Positions 24,815-31,889 of a stretch of DNA of 64,000 nucleotides are shown here, in pieces. Position 1 is the first letter of the stretch; every line of letters begins with the position of its first letter. The stretch is from GCA-2687025 sp964473525. GTDB lineage: Bacteria; Poribacteria; WGA-4E; GCA-2687025. The notes below the pieces were generated by a model. It searched no databases. It had not been told where the DNA came from and saw nothing but the letters and a program-made list of their open reading frames with translations. The translations under genes were made by a program, and so were the position numbers. The stretch lies in NCBI GenBank assembly GCA_964473525.1, contig CAYYPK010000006.1, forward strand, positions 230,356 through 294,355, read 5' to 3'.

Positions 24815-26884
24815 ATGAAACAGTATCCTACCGATGCCATCCGAAACGTCGCCGTTGTCGCTCATGCTGACGTCGGCAAGACATCGCTCATCGAGGCGAT
24901 GCTCTACCACGCCGGCGCCATTCACAAAATGGGAAGCGTAAACGAGGGCGACACGGTTTCCGACTACGATCCAGACGAGGTCGAGCGGAAGACCACACTT
25001 GCGGTGACCCCCTGCGTCGCCGAGTGGAAGGACCATAAGGTCAACCTGCTTGACACGCCGGGCTACGAGGACTTCTACGGCGAGGTAGAGAGCGCCCTGC
25101 GCGTCGTCGAAGGCGCCCTCGTCATGGTCGACGGCGAACGCGGCGTCGAGGGCGGCACCGAGAAGGTGTGGGCGCTCGTGAAGAAATACGAGAAGCCGTG
25201 CGCCATCGTCGTCAACCGCATGGACGGCGAGCAGTCGGCATCGGAGAAGGCGCTGGCGTCCGTCGAGGAAATCCTCGAGACGACATCGCTGCCATTGAAT
25301 TTGCCAATCGGCACTGGCGAGGGGTTCGAGGGCGTCGTCGATCTGCTGACCATGCGCGCATCGGTGTACGGGGCCGACGGGAAGACGATCACCGAGGGCG
25401 ACATCCCCGATGACCTGACGGGGCTGGCGGAGGAGGCGCGCGAGGCGCTCGTCGAAGCGGCGGCCGAGAGCGACGAGGATCTCCTCGAGAAGTACTTCGA
25501 GGAGGGTGAGCTGACCAACGACGAGGTAGCTCAGGGACTCAGGACCGGCGTGCGCGAGGGCCTCATCGTTCCGTCCTTGCACGTCGCCGCGGAGAAGGCG
25601 ATCGGCGTCAGCGCGGCGCTCGATTTCATCACGGAGTGCTTCCCATCCCCGGCGGACGTGCCGGTTGTCGTCGCCGTCAGCGGCGAGGAGACCGAGATTG
25701 AGGCCGATGCCGACGGAGCGTTGGCGGCGTTCGTCTACAAGACCATCTTCGACCCCTACGCCGGGCGCCTGTCCCTCTTCCGCGTCTACTCGGGATCCCT
25801 TGGCGTTGAGAACATCCTCAACACGACGCAGAACGCCACGGAGCGCATCGGCAAGGTGGCTTACCGACATGGTGGTGAGGAACTTGACGCGACGGCGATC
25901 GTCGCGGGCGACTTCGGCGCGGTGGCGAAGCTCGCCGATACCGCTACGGGAGACACGCTCGCGCGCGCCGACCTGCCGATGCACCTCCCGCCCATCGAGT
26001 TCCCGCGTCCGGCGTACTCGCGCGCAGTGTTCCCCGAGAACGAGGGCGACGACGACCGTCTCAGCACGGCGTTGTCTCGCCTCGCCGAGGAGGATCCCAC
26101 GCTGCACGTGACGCGGAACACCGAGACCGACCAGACGCTCCTCGAGGGGTTGGGAGACCAGCACCTGACGATGGCGTTGGCGAAGGCGAAGAGAAAGTTC
26201 AACGCCAGCGCCCGCCTGGACCTGCCGAAGATCGGCTACCGCGAGACGATCACGAAGACGGTCAAAGAGGTCGACTACACCCACAAGAAGCAGACCGGAG
26301 GCGCCGGTCAGTACGCTCGCGTCATCATCACCATGGAGCCCACGGAACGCGGGACAGGGTACGAGTTCGTCGACAAGATCTTCGGCGGCGCTATCGACCA
26401 GCAATTCCGTCCTAGCGTCGATAAGGGTGTCAAACAGGCGATGGACGAGGGTGTCATCGCCGGGTACCCGATGGTCGACTTCCGCGTCACCCTGGTGGAC
26501 GGCAAGACCCATCCCGTGGACTCGAAGGACATCGCCTTCCAGACCGCCGGTCGCGGCGCGTTCCGCGCGGCGGCGGCGCAAGCGGGCGCGGTGTTGCTCG
26601 AGCCGATCATGTCCGTGAACGTCCTCGTTCCCGAGGAGATGATGGGTGATGTCATCGGCGACCTGAACAGCCGCCGAGGCCGCGTCATGGGCATGGAGCA
26701 GGTGGGGCGCCGGCAGATCATCCAGTGCACCGTGCCGCTGGCGGAGATGTCCCGCTACCAGACGGAGCTCAAGTCGATGACGAGCGCGCGTGGCTCCTAC
26801 ACGATGGAACTCTCGCACTACGAAGCGGTGCCGGGAGACGTGCAGGAGAAGATCGTCGCCGCGGCGCAGGAGACCGACGAGTAA
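24815..26884 (+). CDS. Elongation factor G-like GTPase (paralogue type)
   Basis: This 689-residue protein has full EF-G domain order: G domain (1-~280), domain II, III, IV and V (NSRRGRVMGME near 630). The ATG at 24815 has GGAG ~10 bases upstream. G1 is AHADVGKT (16-23), close to the usual AHxDxGKT. Three switch and specificity motifs are altered. Switch I reads ERKTTLAVTP instead of ERGITI. G3 is DTPGYED, with Tyr84 in place of the GTPase-stimulating His. G4 is NRMD instead of NKMD. These changes are typical of the EF-G-like/FusA2 paralogue group, whose translocase activity is reduced or uncertain. It stands alone with its own promoter and a terminator hairpin, away from the rpsL-rpsG-fusA-tuf cluster where true fusA normally lies. 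I therefore do not call it fusA. Confidence 0.88.
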   Translation: MKQYPTDAIRNVAVVAHADVGKTSLIEAMLYHAGAIHKMGSVNEGDTVSDYDPDEVERKTTLAVTPCVAEWKDHKVNLLDTPGYEDFYGEVESALRVVEGALVMVDGERGVEGGTEKVWALVKKYEKPCAIVVNRMDGEQSASEKALASVEEILETTSLPLNLPIGTGEGFEGVVDLLTMRASVYGADGKTITEGDIPDDLTGLAEEAREALVEAAAESDEDLLEKYFEEGELTNDEVAQGLRTGVREGLIVPSLHVAAEKAIGVSAALDFITECFPSPADVPVVVAVSGEETEIEADADGALAAFVYKTIFDPYAGRLSLFRVYSGSLGVENILNTTQNATERIGKVAYRHGGEELDATAIVAGDFGAVAKLADTATGDTLARADLPMHLPPIEFPRPAYSRAVFPENEGDDDRLSTALSRLAEEDPTLHVTRNTETDQTLLEGLGDQHLTMALAKAKRKFNASARLDLPKIGYRETITKTVKEVDYTHKKQTGGAGQYARVIITMEPTERGTGYEFVDKIFGGAIDQQFRPSVDKGVKQAMDEGVIAGYPMVDFRVTLVDGKTHPVDSKDIAFQTAGRGAFRAAAAQAGAVLLEPIMSVNVLVPEEMMGDVIGDLNSRRGRVMGMEQVGRRQIIQCTVPLAEMSRYQTELKSMTSARGSYTMELSHYEAVPGDVQEKIVAAAQETDE

Positions 26885-26915
26885 CAACCCGTCCACATCG
26901 CATCGGTCGGGTCGG

Positions 26916-26943
26916 ACAGGGGCGCTCAGACGGGCGCCCCTGT
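26916..26943 (+). terminator. Terminator-like hairpin after the EF-G-like gene
   Basis: A perfect 10-bp stem, ACAGGGGCGC / GCGCCCCTGT, surrounds an 8-base loop, 31 bases after the EF-G stop. There is no long T-run, so termination may be partial. Confidence 0.6.
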
Positions 26944-27069
26944 TCGCGTACGGTCGCGTCGTACGCCGTCTCCTCCATCGACCGTGTGCATCCCCGCGTC
27001 GCGTTAGGGCAGATACCAACTCGCCGCGACACGCCCAGGGCCCCACGCGACACGACGGAGGACCATCGC

Positions 27070-27834
27070 CTGAATCGCCATGCGAACGACATCGACAGGA
27101 GGTTCGAGGAGCTGAAGCAGCAGGGCGCCGTCGCGCCGCCTCCAGACCGCGACGACATACCCATGTGGCTCCGCGACGGGGTCGAGAACCTGTACGACTT
27201 CTTCAATGGAACCGCGGAGGTGTGGGACCAGAAGTTCGGCCCAGGCTCTGAGCCGTTCTACGAAGCGGTCGCCGCGCAGCTTCCGGCCACCGAGGAGCCG
27301 TTGCGCATCCTGATACTCGGTTGCGGCACGGGACTAGAGCTCGACGCGGTGTTCGCTAGAACTCCCAACGCGCGCATCACGGGTATCGATCTCGCGCCGA
27401 ACATGCTCGAGCAACTCCGCGGCAAGTTCGCTGGCCGAATGGCCCAGATCACGCTGGTATTGGGCAACTACCTGGACTTGCCTCTCGGCGAGGGCGAGTA
27501 CGACCACGCCATCTCCACGCTGACCGTGCATCACCTGCCCTGGGAGATGAAGGCGATCGTATACCGCAAGACGTGGCAGGCGTTGCGACCCGGCGGGACG
27601 TACATCGAGGGCGATCAGTCGTGCCTGCCCGAGCAGGAGGACCACCGCTGGTACCACGAGTTCGTGTCCAAGCTGCCAGGCGGCGACCGCGGAGACTGGA
27701 ACTACGACGTTACCCTTAGCGTCGAGACGAACACGCGTTTGCTAGCCGAGGCAGGCTTCTCAGACATCCGTCAGACGTGGGAGGCGAGGGGCGACGACGG
27801 CTACGGCCACGCGGTGCTCGTTGCTCGGAGGTGA
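27070..27834 (+). CDS. Class I SAM-dependent methyltransferase
   Basis: The frame encodes a Rossmann-fold methyltransferase. Motif I is LRILILGCGTGLELDAVF, motif II acid is ITGIDLAPNML, and post-motifs are LPLGEGEYDHAISTLTVHHL and ALRPGGTYIEGD. These fit the Methyltransf_25/UbiE-like group acting on a small molecule. The start is unclear. The coding pattern reaches back at least to 27070, where a CTG follows GAGGAC, but the first in-frame ATG is 27163, which would cut a predicted N-terminal helix (RRFEELKQQG). A GTG start further upstream is also possible. It follows the EF-G-like gene's terminator and is probably separately transcribed. The substrate is unknown. Confidence 0.8.
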   Translation: MNRHANDIDRRFEELKQQGAVAPPPDRDDIPMWLRDGVENLYDFFNGTAEVWDQKFGPGSEPFYEAVAAQLPATEEPLRILILGCGTGLELDAVFARTPNARITGIDLAPNMLEQLRGKFAGRMAQITLVLGNYLDLPLGEGEYDHAISTLTVHHLPWEMKAIVYRKTWQALRPGGTYIEGDQSCLPEQEDHRWYHEFVSKLPGGDRGDWNYDVTLSVETNTRLLAEAGFSDIRQTWEARGDDGYGHAVLVARR

Positions 27835-27875
27835 CCCGGAGGCCCGTCCGCAGCTCACACGATGTATGCGAGCCG

Positions 27876-28652
27876 TTAGCCACGGTCGGGGTACACAAGC
27901 TCCATGCCAGCTTCACTCTCCGCGCCTACGACCACCGAAGCGGTCTGCTCCCCAAGCGTCTCGTGCCAGAACTGCAAGGTCGCTGCCCCGGCGGGAACGT
28001 CCGTCAGCGTGAATCGGCCTTCGGCGTCGGTCACCGCGTGGTAGGGATGGTCCACGACAACCGCCCACGCGTCCATCCAGCCGTGCACGTCACACCGCAA
28101 CTGCACGCGCTCCGGGCTGTCGAAGGTCATCGTCATGCGCGTCAGGGACGCCGGCTGTGCCACGTTGACGGGGCGATTCTCTTCGCTGAACGTATGGACG
28201 TTGTGCAGCACCCCGTCGCTGTTCAGGATCTCGAGCGGCGTTCCGGCGGGCACGACGATGACATGCGGCTCATACGCGCAGTCGCGCTGGTCCAACACGT
28301 ACGACTTCGACGAGCGCCAGCCGTCTTCCGGCGCCTCGGCGACTGCAACGGACACGACGACGTTTGCGATCCCTCTTCCCTCGGACACGATCAGAGATGG
28401 GTCGCGGTGTTCGACGACGCCGCACACGTCGCGGTCCTTGATGACGAGCAGCTTGGCGCGTTCTGGCGGGTCGCCACCATAGACGACACGGCCCGTGATG
28501 GCGCCTCGGGCCGCCGCTGTCGCAGGGGCTCCGCTTGGCGCAGGCGCAGGCGCCGTCGCGACGTCCTCCCGCCGGGCGTCGGAACGACAGGACGCGCAAG
28601 CCACCGCCACCAACGCGAGCGCGCATAGCATCGGCGCGTGCCCCGCGGCCAT
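27876..28652 (-). CDS. Cupredoxin-like lipoprotein with carboxypeptidase-regulatory-like domain
   Basis: The ATG at 28652 was chosen because it opens a lipoprotein signal (ALALVAVACASC); the longer frame runs through a hairpin. After an Ala/Pro linker, residues ~50-190 form a plastocyanin-like fold. Candidate type-1 copper ligands are the His in VLHNVHTF and the cluster C-x2-H-x3-M in RCDVHGWM. Residues ~195-245 resemble a carboxypeptidase regulatory-like beta-sandwich (TDAEGRFTLTDVPAG, LQFWHETLG). Proteins of this type, related to methylamine-utilisation-like proteins, often sit next to cytochromes. Here the cytochrome c gene lies just upstream on the same strand. A role in periplasmic electron transfer is likely but not proven. 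Confidence 0.8.
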   Translation of the reverse strand: MAAGHAPMLCALALVAVACASCRSDARREDVATAPAPAPSGAPATAAARGAITGRVVYGGDPPERAKLLVIKDRDVCGVVEHRDPSLIVSEGRGIANVVVSVAVAEAPEDGWRSSKSYVLDQRDCAYEPHVIVVPAGTPLEILNSDGVLHNVHTFSEENRPVNVAQPASLTRMTMTFDSPERVQLRCDVHGWMDAWAVVVDHPYHAVTDAEGRFTLTDVPAGAATLQFWHETLGEQTASVVVGAESEAGMELVYPDRG

Positions 28653-28688
28653 GCGCGACCACCGGACGGCCGGAGTGCGCGCCAGCGT

Positions 28689-28724
28689 CTGGGCATAGGC
28701 CGCGGCAGCGCGGCCTATGCCCAG
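28689..28724 (-). terminator. Perfect hairpin between cytochrome c and cupredoxin genes
   Basis: The arms CTGGGCATAGGCCGC (28689-28703) and its exact complement (28710-28724) enclose GGCAGC; one more G-C pair gives a 16-bp stem with a 4-base loop. It starts 8 bases past the cytochrome stop. There is no T-run, so it may attenuate rather than end transcription into the cupredoxin gene. Confidence 0.6.
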
Positions 28725-28731
28725 AAGTCGT

Positions 28732-29358
28732 CTAGTCACCGTGCGGCTCACCGTGGCCGTCGCCGTGCGGTGGGCCTGCGGGCGGGATGGGCGTTGGCAC
28801 CGCGTTGGCCACGGGAGGCACGCTGCGCAGGGACGCCCAGATCGCGCTGAGATCGTCGTCTGACATCTGCGCCAGCGCGTGCCACGGCATCGGTGGGAGA
28901 ATGGGACGCCCGTTGGGCTGCCCCTGGTGCTTCCCAGTGCGCATCGCTTGCACGAACGCCTCCTCGGTCCACTCGCCGAGCCCTGTCTCGCTGTCCGGCG
29001 TCAGGTTGGACGAGAAGCTCACGCCCCATGGACCCGCCCACGCCGTCATGTTGGGGTCGCCCAGGAACAGCGCGTGCCGCTCCATGAGATCCTGAGGGCT
29101 CCACGTCGGGTGAGGCGCCCCGGCCGGGTGCCCCGCCAACCGGCGCGTCATGTCGGGCATCGGCATGCCATCGACCATCTTCTTCGGCGTGTGGCAGTCG
29201 TCGCAGCCCGTGGTCGTGAGGATGTAGTCGCCGCGAGCAAGGATGTCGTCCGCCGCGTCCGCTGGTGTGGGTGAGAGCGTCGCCAACACAAGCGCGGCGC
29301 AGGCTCCCAATGACAGCACGCCCAGCCCGACATAGAAGGTGCGAATTCCGTGTTTCAT
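28732..29358 (-). CDS. Exported c-type cytochrome (monohaem)
   Basis: This 208-residue protein starts at ATG 29358 with a signal peptide (residues 1-36, ending in ADA). One haem-binding CxxCH (CDDCH, residues 52-56) is followed by a long His/Met-rich region. A Met near PILPPMPWHAL is a likely axial ligand, in the pattern of di-domain cytochrome c/DUF-type gluconate-dehydrogenase-like cytochromes. The tail is Pro/Gly/His-rich (GPPHGDGHGEPHGD) and may bind metal. It lies directly upstream of the cupredoxin-like gene, separated by a strong hairpin, and the two probably exchange electrons. The length is short for a complete oxidase subunit. No dehydrogenase partner is adjacent. Confidence 0.87.
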   Translation of the reverse strand: MKHGIRTFYVGLGVLSLGACAALVLATLSPTPADAADDILARGDYILTTTGCDDCHTPKKMVDGMPMPDMTRRLAGHPAGAPHPTWSPQDLMERHALFLGDPNMTAWAGPWGVSFSSNLTPDSETGLGEWTEEAFVQAMRTGKHQGQPNGRPILPPMPWHALAQMSDDDLSAIWASLRSVPPVANAVPTPIPPAGPPHGDGHGEPHGD

Positions 29359-29627
29359 CAGCCGTGTCTTCTCCTTTTCCTGCGAGAGCAGAAGCGCGTA
29401 AACAGGCCGTGGTCGGCCCGCCGTGGCGGAAGCATACCCGGCGGAATCCCGCCGCCACAACGTCGCCATGGACCCGGACTCGCACGGGACCGTCGCACGC
29501 GTTGGGGCGCCCTACCGTCTGCCGGCCGGCGTGGCGCCATAGAGGACGGTCACAGCCGATCGGCGCGAAACGGGGTCCGACGCCGCGCGTAGTATCTACA
29601 CAGGGATCATCACGAAGGGATCAGAGC

Positions 29628-29951
29628 GTGTCTACGACCTGGCTCACGCTTTCCGAGGCCGCCCGCCACGTTCAGGCGGCCTACGCGCGCGAAGGCAAGA
29701 CCATCTCACGGAAGACCATCAGCAGATGGGCCATCAGTGGACTCGTCAGCGCGGAACGCCACGGTAGCCGGTGGCGCGTCGACCGTGATTCGTTGGCGAC
29801 GCACCTCGCTGGGCAGCTGACGAAGATGTCCGAGGAAGAGGCGGACAAGGCTCCACATCTCGTCGAGCAGGCGCGACTCGACCGCCTCGCCCGGAAGGTG
29901 GCTCGAGGCAACGCCGACTTCCTGCGCAATCTGCGCGCCGGTATCGACTGA
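29628..29951 (+). CDS. Excisionase-like helix-turn-helix DNA-binding protein
   Basis: This is a 107-residue protein from GTG 29628 (GAAGGG about 10 bases upstream). Residues ~4-60 match the MerR/excisionase-type winged HTH: WLTLSEAARHV, TISRKTISRWAISGLV and GSRWRVDRDSL. The C-terminal half is helical and charged (EEEADKAPHLVEQARLDRLARK) and may dimerise. Single-gene HTH_17 proteins occur as phage excisionases and as small regulators. Here no integrase, att-like repeat or phage gene is nearby, so a chromosomal regulatory role is as likely as a phage relic. It is divergent from the cytochrome gene (270-base spacer) and convergent with the pentapeptide gene. Confidence 0.72.
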   Translation: MSTTWLTLSEAARHVQAAYAREGKTISRKTISRWAISGLVSAERHGSRWRVDRDSLATHLAGQLTKMSEEEADKAPHLVEQARLDRLARKVARGNADFLRNLRAGID

Positions 29952-30018
29952 CCGAAGGACTCGGCGCGCTGTGGTCGCCCAAGGCCGACTACGCCGACTC
30001 CCACGAGCGCGCCCGCGG

Positions 30019-31455
30019 TCACGCGACGCCGCCATCTAGCGTCATGCCGGCCGCGGCCGGACTGAACCCGCCAGGGAATACGGTTCGCTCGTTGTGCACC
30101 GCGCGTCGGGCGCGGGCCTCGTCCAGGCAAGCTCCCGACATGTCTGCGTCACGCAGATCCGCCGAGGTTAGATCGGCGCGGAACAGGTCCGCGCCGCGTA
30201 GCGTGGCGTACCGTAGCGTTGCGCCGTGCAGCACGGCGCCCCGTAGAGCGGCGAGCCCCACGTCCGCTCCATCAAGCCTGACGGATCGGAGTGCGGCGCC
30301 CGTGAGATTCGCAGCCCCGAGGTGTGCTCCCGCCAGGTTCGCATCGCTGAAGCTCGCCCCTCTTAGGTCCGCCTCGCGCAGATCGACTCCCCGCATGTCC
30401 ACTCCGCGCAGCCGCGCCCAGCGAAGATCCGCCCCACGCATCTTCGCGGCGGCAGCGATGTGGCGCATCCGTTGCAGCCCGACGCGAGATCCCTTGGGGA
30501 ACGCCGTCGCGTCATCGTACAGCGCTCCTCGCAACGTCGCCTTCGTGAGCCGGCACGCGGTCAGATTGGCGCCGCGCAGGTCCGCGCCACGCATGTCGGC
30601 AGCCGTCAGGTCCGCGCCCCGAAGGTCGACGCCATGCAGGTCCATGCCGCTCAAGTCGGCGCGGCGTAGCAATGCACTTGGCCCCACGCGCTTCATGCCG
30701 GCGGTTACGGCGTTCATGCCGTCAGGCAGCTGTGTGGCCGCGTCGTACAACGCGCCCCGCAGATCGGCGGCCTCCATGTCCGCTCCGCGCAGGTCGGCGC
30801 CGCGGAGGTCCGCGCCGCGCATCCGGGCGTGCGACATGTTGGCGTCGCGGAACTCGGCTCGGCACGCACGGGCGTTCGTCAGATTGGCGTTGGATACGTC
30901 CGCGCCCGACAGCGACCCGCCGTCGAGCCGCGCGCCTGCCATGTGCGCTCTGTGCAGCCGCGCCTGCGTCATGTTCGCCTTACCGGCGCGGGCGGCGCGC
31001 ATGTCCGCGGCCTGCGCGCGGCACTCGCGCATATCGGCCCACTCGAGATTCGCGCCCGATAGGTTCGCCTCGGTCAGGTCCGCGCGGCTCAGCGCTGCTC
31101 CTTGAAGCACGGCGTCCGTGAACGTCGCCGACGACAGGTCCGCCTCACGCATGTTCGCGGCGAACATGTGGGCCCGCGTGCAGTCCGCCCCGCGAAGATA
31201 GGCGCCGCCCATGTTCGCGTACGAGACGTTCGCGTCGACCAGCTTCGCATCGATGAGCGTCGCTCCCACCAGGTTGGCGTCCTGCAGTGGCGCTCCTGTG
31301 AGATCGCGGCCCTCGCGCACTCGGTCGGTCTGCGTGGCGTCAACGCCGCCTGCATCTCCGAGACGGTCGAGTAGCGCGCCCACGCCCACGGACAGAACGG
31401 TGGCGGGGGCTGGCGTCTTGGGTCCGCGCGTCAGTCCGAACATGGCTGGTTCCAT
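30019..31455 (-). CDS. Large pentapeptide-repeat protein, probably BlaI-controlled
   Basis: This 478-residue protein consists of about 80 pentapeptide units of the A-D/N-L-x-x type (LTEANLSGANLEWADM, MRGADLRGADLRGADM) from residue ~40 to ~455. They predict a long right-handed beta-helix. The run is broken three times by a loop with consensus hydrophobic-Y/H-D/N-x-x-T-x-x-P-x-G followed by an x-x-x-x-x-x-x-M element (LYDAATQLPDGM, LYDDATAFPKGS, VHNERTVFPGGF), a motif also seen in cyanobacterial pentapeptide proteins. No signal peptide is present. MEP at 31455 or MFGL at 31443 may be the start. Smaller relatives (Qnr, MfpA) mimic DNA and protect gyrase; this one is about twice their length. It follows the 43-aa membrane protein gene by 90 bases, downstream of a promoter flanked by BlaI operators. 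Confidence 0.88.
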   Translation of the reverse strand: MEPAMFGLTRGPKTPAPATVLSVGVGALLDRLGDAGGVDATQTDRVREGRDLTGAPLQDANLVGATLIDAKLVDANVSYANMGGAYLRGADCTRAHMFAANMREADLSSATFTDAVLQGAALSRADLTEANLSGANLEWADMRECRAQAADMRAARAGKANMTQARLHRAHMAGARLDGGSLSGADVSNANLTNARACRAEFRDANMSHARMRGADLRGADLRGADMEAADLRGALYDAATQLPDGMNAVTAGMKRVGPSALLRRADLSGMDLHGVDLRGADLTAADMRGADLRGANLTACRLTKATLRGALYDDATAFPKGSRVGLQRMRHIAAAAKMRGADLRWARLRGVDMRGVDLREADLRGASFSDANLAGAHLGAANLTGAALRSVRLDGADVGLAALRGAVLHGATLRYATLRGADLFRADLTSADLRDADMSGACLDEARARRAVHNERTVFPGGFSPAAAGMTLDGGVA

Positions 31456-31545
31456 TCACTTCGTAGGGTGCGTGCGGTTTCGCGAGCGTTCTGCGGGGCG
31501 TTCGCGGCGTGGACCGCGTCGGCCACCGTCACGCGGCCTGAGCTC

Positions 31546-31677
31546 CTAGCGCGGCGCGGCTTCGCCCGCGTCGAGGGAGCCGGCCTCCTGCGCGCGGCGC
31601 ACGCTGGTAACGAGCGCGGTCACGAACACGGCGACGACCATCGTGGCGGCGACAAACGGCGCTAGCGTCAACATCAT
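31546..31677 (-). CDS. 43-residue single-pass membrane protein
   Basis: A short gene starts at ATGATG (31677/31674) behind AGGAGACCGAAGG, a strong ribosome-binding site. One membrane segment covers residues ~4-24 (LAPFVAATMVVAVFVTALVT), followed by a basic then acidic tail. It is the first gene after a promoter flanked by two BlaI-type operators and lies 90 bases before the pentapeptide gene. It belongs to no family I know. The ribosome-binding site, membrane helix and regulatory position make it a real small-protein candidate. Confidence 0.6.
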   Translation of the reverse strand: MMLTLAPFVAATMVVAVFVTALVTSVRRAQEAGSLDAGEAAPR

Positions 31678-31766
31678 CCTTCGGTCTCCTATCCGGTGCG
31701 GGCGTCCGCTGGGCATCGTGGGCCGATGCCGGCGCCGCCCTGCCATCGTAGCGACGGGGCTAGCTT

Positions 31767-31778
31767 CTACATTCGTAG
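31767..31778. promoter_or_regulatory. Second BlaI-type operator (imperfect)
   Basis: CTACATTCGTAG has the CTAC/GTAG arms of a BlaI/MecI operator, with one mismatch to the TACA-N2-TGTA core. It would lie about 12-23 bases past the transcription start of the promoter at 31790-31818, a good place to block elongation. Confidence 0.55.
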
Positions 31779-31789
31779 GAGCTACGGAT

Positions 31790-31818
31790 AGGGTAGTGCC
31801 CGAGAGACGCCGTGTCAA
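31790..31818 (-). promoter_or_regulatory. Promoter of the small membrane protein/pentapeptide unit
   Basis: On the minus strand TTGACA (31818-31813), a 17-base spacer and TACCCT (31795-31790) form a promoter with a perfect -35 and a weak -10. The -35 abuts the perfect operator at 31819-31830, and the second operator lies just downstream. Confidence 0.6.
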
Positions 31819-31830
31819 CTACAATTGTAG
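31819..31830. promoter_or_regulatory. BlaI-type operator upstream of the small membrane protein gene
   Basis: CTACAATTGTAG is a perfect 12-base palindrome carrying the BlaI/MecI core TACA-N2-TGTA. It touches the -35 box of the minus-strand promoter. The same core occurs in front of the blaI-like gene at 34963-34978. Confidence 0.75.
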
Positions 31831-31889
31831 AAAGTAGGGCGAAAACCTGCGGATGCCCTCTGGAAGCCGTTCTTCGGGGCCGCGTCAGC

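Noticed and set aside
24584..27046. 820-codon open frame on the minus strand opposite the EF-G-like gene
   Set aside because: It is an antisense shadow of GC-rich codons. The plus strand has all EF-G motifs, a promoter and a terminator; the minus frame has no recognisable domain.
26893..27069. Extension of the SAM methyltransferase upstream to 26725, inside the EF-G-like gene
   Set aside because: The upstream residues are Arg/Pro-rich and would cross the EF-G terminator hairpin. Coding character begins near 27070.
29628..29951. Prophage or integrative element around the excisionase-like gene
   Set aside because: No integrase, att-like direct repeats, tRNA gene or phage structural genes were seen within several kb.
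30044..31105. 353-codon plus-strand frame, rich in Ser, Arg and Ala, opposite the pentapeptide gene
   Set aside because: Its repetitive RRSAPR-like composition is the complement of the pentapeptide repeats, not an independent protein.
30019..31455. CRISPR-like or DNA tandem-repeat array
   Set aside because: The periodic ~15-base signal is coding pentapeptide repeats; there are no identical spaced repeats.
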